Notes: generated from the sequence alone by a model not told the origin. A DNA stretch of 55,030 bases from Actinokineospora terrae (GCF_900111175.1 NZ_FOGI01000011.1:1-55030); one strand, 5' to 3'; shown: positions 8,755-16,751, numbered from the stretch's first letter. Translations and numbers: made by a program.

Positions 8755-8851
8755 GCTGCTTAGCTCCTTCGTCTCCGTCACGGGACCAGACCCGGCCCAC
8801 CGCCGTCGCGGCCCTGCCGTACCCGCTCGGTGATGACGCTATGAGGGCGGT

Positions 8852-8889
8852 GTTGCCCGACCGTCACCCGGATGTTTCGCCAGTGTTAA
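8852..8889 (-). promoter_or_regulatory. GlnR operator upstream of glnA
   Basis: On the minus strand the sequence reads TTAAC-6 nt-GAAAC-6 nt-GTGAC-6 nt-GCAAC. This matches the published actinomycete GlnR box, gTnAC-n6-GaAAC twice, with exact spacing. It lies 98 bp before the glnA start and about 70 bp from the divergent RDD gene. GlnR would activate glnA under nitrogen limitation. Confidence 0.88.
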
Positions 8890-8956
8890 CGACGCCACGA
8901 CGGCGGTGACGAGCATGCCAGGGCGCGTCCGAGCGGGCACCTTCTACGCTGGTCGG

Positions 8957-9439
8957 GTGAGCAGATGGACCGGGACATGGCTGTCCGGGCCCGGCGCGGG
9001 CCTCGACCCCGCCGACGGCCCCGTGCGCTACCGCGGCGAGCGCCTCGGCGCGCCGGAGAACGGACCGGGGTCGGTGGCCTCCAACGGCATCCGGCTCGGC
9101 GCGCTGGTGATCGACCTGGTGCTGTCGTCCCTGGTGACGTCGGTGTTCCTGCGGCCCGACTACGACGACCCGACGCAGATGTGGCGGTTCAACATCTGGG
9201 CGGGCCTGGTCTGGCTGCTGATCACCGTCGCCGGGGTCGCGCTGGCCGGGTTCACCCCGGGCAAGGGCCTGCTCGGCCTGCGCGTGGTCCGGATGGACGG
9301 CACCGCCCTGGTCGGCCCGTTCCGCGCCCTGCCGAGGACCCTGCTGATCGCGGTGATCATCCCGGCGGCCATCACCGACAAGGACGGGCGCGGGCTGCAC
9401 GACCGGCTCACCGGCACGATCGTCCTGCGCACCCGCTGA
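8957..9439 (+). CDS. RDD family membrane protein
   Basis: 160 residues. The RDD domain shows the Arg-Asp pair in helix 1 (IRLGALVIDLVL) and the Asp in the C-terminal motif GLHDRLTGTIVL, with the connecting TPGKGLLGLRVVR segment. About three membrane segments (roughly 55-75, 85-110, 130-145). Function of the family is not well defined; some members are transporters. GTG 8957 is preceded by TACGCT at 8945-8950 with a 6-nt gap and no Shine-Dalgarno, which suggests a leaderless transcript. It is divergent from glnA and shares the 200-bp control region. Confidence 0.85.
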   Translation: MSRWTGTWLSGPGAGLDPADGPVRYRGERLGAPENGPGSVASNGIRLGALVIDLVLSSLVTSVFLRPDYDDPTQMWRFNIWAGLVWLLITVAGVALAGFTPGKGLLGLRVVRMDGTALVGPFRALPRTLLIAVIIPAAITDKDGRGLHDRLTGTIVLRTR

Positions 9440-9448
9440 CCCGGCCGT

Positions 9449-10264
9449 TCAGGCGCCCGGTTCGACCAGGTGGACGGCGTTGGCCGCCGTGGTGAAGCCG
9501 ACGGTCCGGTAGACGCGGTCCGCGTCGTCACCACCGGGGGTGAGCCAGGTCAGGTCGGCGCCGCCCAGCTCGGCCGCCACCCGCACGGCGTGCGCGGTGA
9601 CCAGCGCGCCGAGCCCCCGGCGCCGGTACCGCTCGTCGGTCGCGACCCCGACGACCTCGGTGATCCCGTCCGCCACCTGCGTCCACGACGCGACCGCCGC
9701 GGCCTCCCCGTCGACGGTGGCCAGCACCGACCCGCCATCGGCAGGCTCCGGCGGCGGCCCGGTGGGCACCTCGACCGGCATCCCGAACGCCGCACCCGCC
9801 ACCCGGGCCCCGGCGACCCGCCCGGCCTCGGAGCTGACGTACTCGATGGTGACCCCGTGCTCGGTCTCCGGGACCCGCACCTGCCCCGGCACCAGGGTCA
9901 TGACCGGCAACCGCGCCGTGACCTGCAACCCCGCCGCCTGGAGCAGCTCCGCCGCCCCCGGACACGCCTGCGAGATCAACTCGAACCGCAACGTCCCCGC
10001 CGGGAAGACCTCCCGGAGCAACTCAAGCCCCTGCGCCACCTCACGGGCATCATCAACCTCTTCCCCCGGCCGCGACGCGACAGCGTAAGAGAGGTAGGCA
10101 GGCCCATCCGTCGCGATCAACCCGGTGAACGGCCCCGCAGGCACCACATGCCTGGTCTGCAACAACACCGGCACCCCGTCATCCCCCACCACCCGCCTGG
10201 CCCGACTCAACCCAGACAACTGCGCGGCAGCGATACGAGACGCGAGCGGATCAGCAAGAGGCAC
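9449..10264 (-). CDS. GNAT family N-acetyltransferase
   Basis: 271 residues with the GNAT core at the C-terminus: the acetyl-CoA loop DERYRRRGLGALVTAHAV at about 209-226 and the final strand/helix segment DADRVYRTVGFTTAANAVHLV. The N-terminal ~130 residues form a second, degenerate GNAT-like half. Substrate not known. It converges on the RDD gene with a 9-nt gap and follows the Uma2 gene on the same strand with a 39-nt gap. Confidence 0.85.
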   Translation of the reverse strand: MPLADPLASRIAAAQLSGLSRARRVVGDDGVPVLLQTRHVVPAGPFTGLIATDGPAYLSYAVASRPGEEVDDAREVAQGLELLREVFPAGTLRFELISQACPGAAELLQAAGLQVTARLPVMTLVPGQVRVPETEHGVTIEYVSSEAGRVAGARVAGAAFGMPVEVPTGPPPEPADGGSVLATVDGEAAAVASWTQVADGITEVVGVATDERYRRRGLGALVTAHAVRVAAELGGADLTWLTPGGDDADRVYRTVGFTTAANAVHLVEPGA

Positions 10265-10303
10265 GCGCGGACGTTATCCCCGCCCGCCCGTGTCCGCCTC
10301 TCG

Positions 10304-10891
10304 TTATTTGAGGTCCAGCGACACCGGGAACGGGATGTCTGTCGTGTAGTGCCCGGTGATCTCGTCGCCCGAGTGGTAGCCGAACTGCTCGCTCAGGTGA
10401 GCGGGCAGCAGGGACGTCGGCTCGTCGAGGTCGACGATCCAGTAGTGTGGGATCCCGGCCTCGGCGTACTCCGCGTACTTCACGACCCGGTCGGTCCGCT
10501 TGGAGCCGGGGGAGACGATCTCGATGACCACCAGGACCTCCGCGGCGCGGAGCAGGCCGCCCGTCTCCTGCCTGCGGGCCACCTCGGCCTTCGGCACGAT
10601 CACCATGTCCGGCCTTCTGCTGTATCCGGGGCCACCCGGGTCCGCGATGCCCAGATCGATGTCGACCTCGAGGATCAGGTCGAGGTCACTCGGTAGTTGG
10701 TCGAACAACTGGTAGCCGAACCCGAACATCGCCTTCTGGTGTTCGGGCGTGGGGCTTGGGGACATCAACAAACGGCCCTCTAGCAGCTCTGTGTAGCCGA
10801 CCGCGACCTCGTCGAGGTCGGCGTACTCCGCGATGGTCAGTAGGTGCGTGGGCGCGCTGGATTCGATGTGATGCCGTCGCATCGCGATCAC
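10304..10891 (-). CDS. Uma2 family (DUF820) PD-(D/E)XK nuclease-like protein
   Basis: 195 residues. Uma2 features are the N-terminal TIAEYADLDE/ELLEGRLLMSPSPTPEHQ region, a central acidic strand (RRPDMVIVPK, with the Asp), then VVIEIVSPGSKRTDRVVKYAEYAEAGIPHYWIVD split across the nuclease core, where the E-I-x-S-x-x-x-x-x-D-x-x-x-K pattern supplies catalytic residues. Such proteins are abundant in actinobacteria and cyanobacteria but poorly understood. GTG 10891 is chosen because AGGAGG stands five bases before it; ATG 10882 or the upstream GTG 10915 are alternatives. Confidence 0.8.
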   Translation of the reverse strand: MIAMRRHHIESSAPTHLLTIAEYADLDEVAVGYTELLEGRLLMSPSPTPEHQKAMFGFGYQLFDQLPSDLDLILEVDIDLGIADPGGPGYSRRPDMVIVPKAEVARRQETGGLLRAAEVLVVIEIVSPGSKRTDRVVKYAEYAEAGIPHYWIVDLDEPTSLLPAHLSEQFGYHSGDEITGHYTTDIPFPVSLDLK

Positions 10892-10956
10892 GGGCTCCTC
10901 CTCGCAATAGACCAAAAGGGTGCCACGGGGCTACGACAAAAAGTCTAGCGGGGTGC

Positions 10957-11688
10957 CTACCTGCGGCGCATTGTGCGCTGGACGCTGCGCATCTTGGCGC
11001 CTGCGGGCATGGGGCCCTTGGGCATGGCGGCGCCGCCGCGGGCGGAGATGGCGGCTAGGCGCTTCTCGACGGTGTCGATCTGGGCGGGGCGGAGGTTGTT
11101 GGGGAGCTTCATCAGGTGCTTCTGCAGCTTGCTGAGCTCGACCTGGCCCTCGTCGCGGCCGACGATCACGTCGTAGATGGGGGTGTCGCCGACCAGGCGG
11201 GCGATGCGCTTCTTCTCCTGGGCGAGCAGGGTCTTCACCCGGTGCGGGGCGCCCTCGGCGACCAGGATGACGCCGGGGCGGCCGAGGACCCGGTGGATGA
11301 CGTCGAGCTGGGTGGTGCCGTTGACCGCGGTGGCCACCCGCCAGCGGCCGCGCAGGAAGTTCTCCAGCACCCAGCCCGCCGCCCCCGGCTGGCCCTCCGC
11401 CTTGCTGAACTGGGTGCGCTGCACCCGCCGCCCGAACAGGATCACGGCCGCGAGCAGGCCGAACATGATGCCCACCGGCAGCAGGTACCACTCGATCCCG
11501 AGCAGCAGCCCGATGCCGAAGGCCACCCCGCCCAGCACCACGACGGCGCCGATCATGAGCGGCAGCAGCGCCTTGTCTTCCTTGCGCTGCATGGAGAACG
11601 CCTGGAAGATCTGCGCGCGCCGGGCCTTGGACGCTGCCTTGCGCGTCTTCTTGGCTTCCTTGGCGGCCGCCTTGTCCTGCTTAGCCAT
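10957..11688 (-). CDS. DUF4191 family membrane protein
   Basis: 243 residues. A basic Lys/Ala-rich N-terminus (1-35) is followed by two membrane segments (about 43-62 and 65-84), then a soluble domain with FLRGRWRVATAVNGTTQLD and a basic C-terminal tail. The pattern fits the uncharacterised actinobacterial DUF4191 family. ATG 11688 is preceded on its strand by TATCCT with a 7-nt gap, suggesting a leaderless mRNA. It is divergent from uvrD2, only 62 bp away. Confidence 0.75.
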   Translation of the reverse strand: MAKQDKAAAKEAKKTRKAASKARRAQIFQAFSMQRKEDKALLPLMIGAVVVLGGVAFGIGLLLGIEWYLLPVGIMFGLLAAVILFGRRVQRTQFSKAEGQPGAAGWVLENFLRGRWRVATAVNGTTQLDVIHRVLGRPGVILVAEGAPHRVKTLLAQEKKRIARLVGDTPIYDVIVGRDEGQVELSKLQKHLMKLPNNLRPAQIDTVEKRLAAISARGGAAMPKGPMPAGAKMRSVQRTMRRR

Positions 11689-11750
11689 AACCACCAGGAT
11701 ACGGGGCCGCCTCCCCCGGTTGGTGGGCGCGCTCTGTCAGGATGCACGGC

Positions 11751-13835
11751 ATGGCTGGCGCGGACACGGACCTGATCGCCGGGCTCGACCCGGAGCAGCT
11801 CGCCGCGGTGCGCGCCCCGCGCGGCCCCGTGTGCGTGCTCGCGGGCGCCGGGACCGGCAAGACCAGGACGATCGTCAGCCGCATCGCGCACCTCATCGGC
11901 TCCGGCCACGTCACCGCGGGCCAGGTCCTCGCGGTCACCTTCACCGCCCGCGCCGCGGGGGAGATGCGCACCCGCCTGCGCGCGATGGGCGTGCCGGGTG
12001 CCCAGGCCCGCACCTTCCACTCCGCCGCGCTGCGCCAGCTGCGGTACTTCTGGCCGCGGGTCGTCGGCGACGCGCAGTGGGACCTGGTGGAGACCAAGCT
12101 GCGGCTGGTCGGGCAGGCCGCGCACCGGGCGGGCACGGGCACCGAGCGGGAGGCGCTGCGGGACCTGGCGAGCGAGATCGAGTGGGCCAAGGCGTCGCTG
12201 ATCGCCCCGGAGGACTACCCGGCCGCGGCCGCCCGCGTGCGCCGCGACACCCCGGCCGCCCCCGAGCTGGTGGCGAAGGTCTACGCCGGGTACGAGGCGG
12301 TGAAGAACGCGGCGAGGCAGCTCGACTTCGACGACCTGCTGCTGCACACCGCCGCCGCGCTGGAGGAGCACTCGGAGGTCGCCGAGGAGTTCCGCGACCG
12401 GTACCGCAGCTTCGTCGTCGACGAGTACCAGGACGTCACGCCGTTGCAGCAGCGCGTGCTCGACGCCTGGCTCGGCCGCCGCGACGACCTCACCGTCGTG
12501 GGTGACGCCAACCAGACCATCTACTCCTTCGCGGGCGCCTCGCCGCGTCCGCTGCTCGACTTCACCCGCCGGTTCCCCGAGGCGGCCGTGATCCGCCTGG
12601 AGCGCGACTACCGGTCGACGCCGGAGGTCGTGTCGCTCGCGAACCGGGTCATCTCCGCGGCCCGCGATAGGCCTGCCGGGTCCAGGCTGCGTTTGGTCGG
12701 TCAGCGCCCGGCAGGGCCAGAGCCGAGGTACGCCGAGTACGACGACGAGCCCGCTGAGGCCACCGCGGTCGCTGCCCGGGTCAAGGAGCTTGCCGAGGCT
12801 GGTACCCCTCTTAGCGAGATCGCGGTCCTCTACCGGATAAACGCCCAGTCGGAGGTGTACGAGCAGGCGCTCACCGAACTGGAGATCCCCTACCTGGTGC
12901 GCGGGGGCGAGCGGTTCTTCGCCCGCCAGGAGATCCGCCAGGCGGTCGCGGCGCTGCGCACGGCGGCGTTCAACGCCCCCGAGGGTGAATTGCCCGCGGT
13001 CGTACGGTCCGCGCTCGCGCCGGTAGGGCTGACGGAGGAGCCGCCCACGGGTGGGTCTGCCCGTGAGAAGTGGGGCTCGCTGTTAGCCCTGGTCGAGTTG
13101 GCCGAGGAGTTGGCGGCCGCGGATCCTGACGCTGACCTGCCGCGGTACGTGGCCGAGCTCGACCAGCGCGCTCAGGCCCAGCACCCGCCCACGGTCGAAG
13201 GCGTCACGCTCGCCTCCCTGCACGCGGCCAAGGGCCTGGAGTGGGACGCGGTGTTCCTCGTCGGCCTTGTCGACGGCACCTTGCCCATCCAGCACGCCGA
13301 CGGTGATGACGCTGCCATCGAGGAGGAGCGCCGACTGCTTTACGTCGGTGTAACCCGTGCGCGCGAGCACTTGTCGCTGTCGTGGGCTCTTGCCCGAACC
13401 GAAGGCGGTAAGCGCTACCGCAGGCGAAGCCGGTTCCTCTACGGCCTGATCCCCGAGAACCACCCCACCGCGCGCGTCGCGGCGTCCCGGCAGCGCGAGA
13501 TGCCGCGGCAGGCGATGGCGCGGGGGATGAACCCGGTGCGCTACTGCCGGGTCTGCGGCGACAAGCTGGTCGGCACGATGCCGGTCAAGCTCGGCCGCTG
13601 CGAGAGCTGCCCGTCCGACCTGGACGAGGGCCTGCTGGAGAAGCTGCGCGAGTGGCGGATGGAGCGGTCGCGGGGGCTCAAGGTCCCGGCATACGTGATC
13701 TTCACCGACGCGACGCTGCTGGCCATCGCCGAGCAGCGCCCCGCCGACCGGGCCGCGCTGGTGGCGATCTCCGGGGTCGGCGCGACCAAGCTGGACCGGT
13801 TCGGCGCCGAGGTCCTGGCCATCGTCGCCCCCTGA
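11751..13835 (+). CDS. uvrD2: ATP-dependent DNA helicase UvrD2 (SF1A with HRDC domain)
   Basis: 694-residue superfamily 1 helicase of the actinobacterial UvrD2 type. Walker A is LAGAGTGKTRT (Lys37), motif Ia is VTFTARAAGEMRTRL, Walker B is VVDEYQDVTPLQ, motif III is VVGDANQTIY, motif V is VTLASLHAAKGLEWD and motif VI is LLYVGVTRARE. After the helicase core comes a four-cysteine knuckle (CRVCG...CESC, around residues 603-624) and a C-terminal HRDC domain (about 635-694), the arrangement typical of UvrD2. ATG 11751 is preferred because CAGGAT lies 7 nt upstream (possible leaderless start); ATG 11742 is the alternative. It precedes whiB7, as in mycobacteria. Confidence 0.95.
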   Translation: MAGADTDLIAGLDPEQLAAVRAPRGPVCVLAGAGTGKTRTIVSRIAHLIGSGHVTAGQVLAVTFTARAAGEMRTRLRAMGVPGAQARTFHSAALRQLRYFWPRVVGDAQWDLVETKLRLVGQAAHRAGTGTEREALRDLASEIEWAKASLIAPEDYPAAAARVRRDTPAAPELVAKVYAGYEAVKNAARQLDFDDLLLHTAAALEEHSEVAEEFRDRYRSFVVDEYQDVTPLQQRVLDAWLGRRDDLTVVGDANQTIYSFAGASPRPLLDFTRRFPEAAVIRLERDYRSTPEVVSLANRVISAARDRPAGSRLRLVGQRPAGPEPRYAEYDDEPAEATAVAARVKELAEAGTPLSEIAVLYRINAQSEVYEQALTELEIPYLVRGGERFFARQEIRQAVAALRTAAFNAPEGELPAVVRSALAPVGLTEEPPTGGSAREKWGSLLALVELAEELAAADPDADLPRYVAELDQRAQAQHPPTVEGVTLASLHAAKGLEWDAVFLVGLVDGTLPIQHADGDDAAIEEERRLLYVGVTRAREHLSLSWALARTEGGKRYRRRSRFLYGLIPENHPTARVAASRQREMPRQAMARGMNPVRYCRVCGDKLVGTMPVKLGRCESCPSDLDEGLLEKLREWRMERSRGLKVPAYVIFTDATLLAIAEQRPADRAALVAISGVGATKLDRFGAEVLAIVAP

Positions 13836-13895
13836 ACAACTGGTCGAGCTCCCAGAACCACGGGTCGAGCGCCCCGGCCACCGGTCGAGTGATGT

Positions 13896-13909
13896 GTGAC
13901 CGGGGTCAC
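13896..13909. promoter_or_regulatory. Perfect palindrome upstream of the whiB7 promoter
   Basis: GTGACC-GG-GGTCAC, a 6+2+6 perfect inverted repeat, 20 bp before the -35 of the whiB7 leader. It could be an operator; no regulator can be named. Confidence 0.4.
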
Positions 13910-13920
13910 GGGAAGTTCTG

Positions 13921-13959
13921 GAAATTGGGTTGCACGGCCTCTATCAGGGCCAATAATCT
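13921..13959 (+). promoter_or_regulatory. Predicted whiB7 promoter with AT-rich WhiB7 site
   Basis: A -35 TTGCAC (13930-13935) and -10 TAATCT (13954-13959) are separated by 18 bp. GAAATTGGG sits immediately upstream of the -35. WhiB7-activated promoters are known for an AT-rich stretch just upstream of the -35, bound by the AT-hook, so autoactivation is likely. It lies 512 bp before the whiB7 start, leaving room for the leader. Confidence 0.7.
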
Positions 13960-14032
13960 GCTGAGGCAGGGCACGAAGTGCCCTGGACAGTCCAGCCGAG
14001 TGATCAAGCGTAGCAGGAAGGTGGTGGCCACG

Positions 14033-14314
14033 ATGGTGATCTTCATGACGAACCAGCAAGGCACCGGCTTCCCGTCGTCCGCTTGCGTTTCCGCTCGTCT
14101 GCGCGCCATCGGCGGCTATGTCCCCGCCACGGCGTGGCGCAGTGAGCGCGGCAATGGCACCGGTGTCTTCACCGGGGCCGCACAGGTCGCCGCCACCACC
14201 ACAAAGACGGCTCCGCCCGTCGTCGTCGAGCACGCGCTGCCGGTCACCACCGCCCGCACCGCCGATCTCGTCGTGAAGCAGCACCCGTCCGCAGCCTTGG
14301 GCTGGGGGACTTGA
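14033..14314 (+). CDS. Upstream ORF in the whiB7 leader (93 aa)
   Basis: ATG 14033 follows GGAAGG with an 11-nt gap. The frame is open for 93 codons with GC-biased third positions, starting MVIFMTNQQG and ending SAALGWGT. The TGA stop at 14312-14314 lies inside a small hairpin and 27 nt before the terminator stem, the geometry expected of translation-coupled attenuation. No known protein family; Thr/Ala/Val-rich, no clear membrane segment. In mycobacteria and streptomycetes whiB7/wblC leaders carry a uORF whose stalled translation prevents termination; this one is long for that role and might also make a functional small protein. Confidence 0.6.
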   Translation: MVIFMTNQQGTGFPSSACVSARLRAIGGYVPATAWRSERGNGTGVFTGAAQVAATTTKTAPPVVVEHALPVTTARTADLVVKQHPSAALGWGT

Positions 14315-14326
14315 CGCGCCGTCAAG
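14310..14326 (+). promoter_or_regulatory. Small hairpin over the uORF stop codon
   Basis: CTTGACG-CGC-CGTCAAG, a perfect 7-bp stem with 3-nt loop, encloses the TGA of the leader ORF. It would be melted by a ribosome terminating there. Confidence 0.6.
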
Positions 14327-14341
14327 TAACTCCAGGCCCCG

Positions 14342-14379
14342 AGGCCGCGGACTCCGACACCGGAGACCGCGGCCTTTTT
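14342..14379 (+). terminator. Attenuator (intrinsic terminator) in the whiB7 leader
   Basis: AGGCCGCGG/CCGCGGCCT outer stem (9 bp) plus a CTCCG/CGGAG inner stem around an ACAC loop, followed directly by five T and then GTTT. It is one of the few hairpins with a T-run in this window. It lies 92 bp before the whiB7 start, so transcription must read through it for whiB7 to be made. Confidence 0.85.
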
Positions 14380-14470
14380 GTTTGCCCAGGAACACCACCA
14401 CATGACACGTCACCAGGTTTCCCCAGAGCACCACCAGCAGGTTTCCCAGACTTCACAGGAGTTCACCACC

Positions 14471-14857
14471 ATGAGTACCGCCACCGCACCCCCGCCCGGG
14501 GTGTTCCCCGACCTGCTGAGCCCCTCGGGCTCGGGGGTCAGTGAGCTGCTCGACGCGGCTCCCTCGGCCGGTTTCGACCTGCCCTGCCGGTCCACCGCGA
14601 ACCCCGACCTGTGGTTCGCCGACGCCCCCGCCGAGCTGGAGCGCGCCAAGGTCCTCTGCGGCGACTGCCCGGTCCGGGCGGCCTGCCTCGCCTCCGCACT
14701 CGCCAGGCACGAGCCGTGGGGTGTCTGGGGTGGGGAGATCTTCGAGCGCGGCGTGGTCATCGCCCGCAAGCGGCCGAGGGGTCGTCCGCGCAAGGAGGAC
14801 GTCGTCAGGGACGCCGCCGAGCTGGTCGCCCGCGAGCAGAACGAGGTCGCCGCATGA
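14471..14857 (+). CDS. whiB7: WhiB7, iron-sulfur transcription activator of antibiotic resistance
   Basis: 128 residues. WhiB domain: Cys41 (DLPCRSTAN), then CGDCPVRAACLASAL supplies the other three cluster cysteines, followed by the G-V-W-G-G turn (WGVWGGEIFE). The C-terminal AT-hook is RPRGRPRKED, which distinguishes WhiB7 from other WhiB proteins. WhiB7 binds the primary sigma factor and activates intrinsic resistance genes when translation is inhibited. ATG 14471 has CAGGAG ten bases upstream. A promoter, uORF and terminator lie in its 635-bp leader. Its stop overlaps the next start by ATGA. Confidence 0.93.
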   Translation: MSTATAPPPGVFPDLLSPSGSGVSELLDAAPSAGFDLPCRSTANPDLWFADAPAELERAKVLCGDCPVRAACLASALARHEPWGVWGGEIFERGVVIARKRPRGRPRKEDVVRDAAELVAREQNEVAA

Positions 14858-15069
14858 ACGCGCTGCTCAAAGACCCGATGTTCGACTTCAAGCCAGAGGG
14901 TTCCCCGCAAATGTTGATCTATGAGAATCTCGCCCGTTCTCGAAGGCTCGAGGCGGAGCAGGCAGCGCACGCGCGGCGCCTGGTCCGCCGGTTGAGCGCG
15001 GCCAAGCGGTGGCAGCGGGTCTCGCAGTGGGCGGCACGGCGCGCCGATCGCGCCACCGCCACGCTGTAA
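14854..15069 (+). CDS. 71-aa basic protein co-translated with whiB7
   Basis: Starts at the ATGA overlap with whiB7, so it is translationally coupled to it and under the same attenuator. The N-terminal third (MNALLKDPMFDFKPEG) is extended; residues 22-71 are Arg/Ala/Glu-rich and helical. No family recognised. A terminator hairpin follows. Its coupling to WhiB7 suggests a role in the same antibiotic response, perhaps as partner or ribosome-associated factor, but that is inference only. Confidence 0.75.
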   Translation: MNALLKDPMFDFKPEGSPQMLIYENLARSRRLEAEQAAHARRLVRRLSAAKRWQRVSQWAARRADRATATL

Positions 15070-15083
15070 GTCCGCACCCGAGC

Positions 15084-15119
15084 CCGAAACCCACCGTGGT
15101 CCCCCGCGGTGGGTTTCGG
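15084..15119 (+). terminator. Terminator of the whiB7 operon
   Basis: 13-bp perfect stem CCGAAACCCACCG/CGGTGGGTTTCGG with a 10-nt loop, 14 nt after the 71-aa gene. Confidence 0.8.
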
Positions 15120-15223
15120 CCGTTCGGGTGGAGAAACACGGTGGCAACCCCGATGTCATCGAACCCGCCCATGCCGGCGCTACCGTGGCCTTTCCTGCCC
15201 TCGAGCAGCGTCTGGACGTGGTG

Positions 15224-15829
15224 ATGCACAGCGACGACGCGAGCACCGCCGGTGGCGGGCGCGAGCGCGCGGTCGAGGTCGGGCGCACCGGCGCCCGGTT
15301 CGGCCCGCCGGGACAGTGGCGCGGCACCGACGACGAGGTGGAGCTGCCCGGCCCACCCCCCGACCTCGGACTGGTCGGGGCCCGCTTCGGCGGCCGCAGG
15401 CGCCTCGAGGCCGTGCCCGCCGAGGAACCCGAGGTCGAGCCGCCCGCCGCGGCCGAGCCCGAGGTCGACCCGGAGGCCATGTCCGACGCCGAGTGGATGT
15501 CGCGCCCGCAGGCCCACGCCCTCGTCCGCCCCTACGCCTGGACCGGCGGTCGCACGACGGCCAGGGCCGACCTGGCCCTCGAGGCCCTGGTCAGCACGGT
15601 CGAGGTGCCCGCGCGGGCGTCCTGGGAGCACCGGATGATCACCGAGCTGTGCCTGAGCCCCCGCTCGGTCGCCGAGGTCGCCGCCCTGGTCTCGGTCCCC
15701 CTCGGCGTCGCCAGGGTCCTCATCACCGACCTCGCCGAGCGCGGCGTCCTCGCCATCCACCAGGCCGCCGAGGGCGTCCCCGACCTCGACTTCATGAGCC
15801 GGGTCCTCTCCGGGCTGCGCAAGCTCTAG
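15224..15829 (+). CDS. DUF742 family protein
   Basis: About 201 residues. The C-terminal 100 residues match DUF742: VRPYAWTGGRT at the front, then the winged-helix-like part EHRMITELCLSPRSVAEVAALV, GVARVLITDLAERGVLAIH. The N-terminal half is charged and Pro/Glu-rich, probably disordered. DUF742 proteins usually sit in conservon (cvn) operons with a histidine-kinase-like protein, a roadblock protein and a Ras-like GTPase; none of those partners is present here, so this is an orphan copy. The start is uncertain: ATG 15224 is used, but the frame is open to 15128. Confidence 0.75.
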   Translation: MHSDDASTAGGGRERAVEVGRTGARFGPPGQWRGTDDEVELPGPPPDLGLVGARFGGRRRLEAVPAEEPEVEPPAAAEPEVDPEAMSDAEWMSRPQAHALVRPYAWTGGRTTARADLALEALVSTVEVPARASWEHRMITELCLSPRSVAEVAALVSVPLGVARVLITDLAERGVLAIHQAAEGVPDLDFMSRVLSGLRKL

Positions 15830-15878
15830 CCCTTCCGCTGACTTTCCCCAACCCGCCACCGCGCCTAGCGTCGGTGCC

Positions 15879-16751
15879 ATGGCGCACGCGCACACCCACG
15901 ACGGCATCGACTGGGCGGCCCGCGTCGGCCACCTGCGGCGGGCCGACGAGATCGAGGCCGACGCGCTCGCCGCGGTGGCCAGGCGGTTGCTTGCCCTGCT
16001 GCCCGGCAGACCGACGGTGGTCGACGTCGGGTCCGGCACCGGCGGCATGGCGGCCGCCCTCGCCACCGAGATGGGCGACGAGGGCGGGCGGGTCGTGCTC
16101 GTGGACGCCGAGCCCGCGCTCCAGGAGATCGCCGTGGACCGGGTCAGGGCCGCCGCGGGGGACCGGGTCGACGTGGTCACCGTGCTGGCCGACGCCATGG
16201 ACCCGGACCTGCCCGGGCTCGTCCCGCCCGGTGACCTGCTGTGGGCCTCCGGCGTCGTGCACCACCTGCCCGACCAGCTCGCCTGCCTGACCGCGCTCGT
16301 CCGGGTCCTGCGCGCGGGCGGGCTGTTCGCCCTGCGCGAGGGCGGCCTCACCGCCCGGTGCCTGCCCTGGGACCTGGGCCTGGGCGAACCCGGCCTCCAG
16401 GACCGGCTGCACGCGGCGCGCGACGCGTGGTTCGCGCGGATGCGGACCACCATGGACGGCTCGGTGCGGCTGCCGCTCGGCTGGAATCTCGCCATGGTCA
16501 AGGCCGGTCTGGTGGACGTGACCTCGTTCAGCTACCTGGTCGACCTGCCCGCCCCGGCGCCGCTGCCCGTCCGGCGCGCGGTGGCCGACTGGCTGGGCGG
16601 GCTCGCCGCGGTGGCGGGGGAGGGTTTGGGCTCGGCGGACCAGACGACGTTGCGGCGGTTGCTCGACCCCGACAGCCCTGATTGGGTGGTGGACCGCAAC
16701 GACGTGTTCGTGCTCGGGGCGTCCACGGTGTACCTGGGATCGGTGATCTGA
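15879..16751 (+). CDS. Class I SAM-dependent methyltransferase
   Basis: 290 residues. The SAM-binding motif I is VVDVGSGTGGMAAALA (about 46-61), motif II acidic residue in VVLVDAEPA, and the post-I motif VLADAMD; WASGVVHHLPD corresponds to the catalytic-face loop. Substrate unknown. ATG 15879 is preceded by TAGCGT with a 7-nt gap, suggesting a leaderless mRNA. The stop codon lies in a 17-bp tandem duplication that couples it to the next small gene. Confidence 0.85.
   Translation: MAHAHTHDGIDWAARVGHLRRADEIEADALAAVARRLLALLPGRPTVVDVGSGTGGMAAALATEMGDEGGRVVLVDAEPALQEIAVDRVRAAAGDRVDVVTVLADAMDPDLPGLVPPGDLLWASGVVHHLPDQLACLTALVRVLRAGGLFALREGGLTARCLPWDLGLGEPGLQDRLHAARDAWFARMRTTMDGSVRLPLGWNLAMVKAGLVDVTSFSYLVDLPAPAPLPVRRAVADWLGGLAAVAGEGLGSADQTTLRRLLDPDSPDWVVDRNDVFVLGASTVYLGSVI

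Noticed and set aside
6958..8763. 601-aa plus-strand open frame
   Set aside because: Antisense of glnA.
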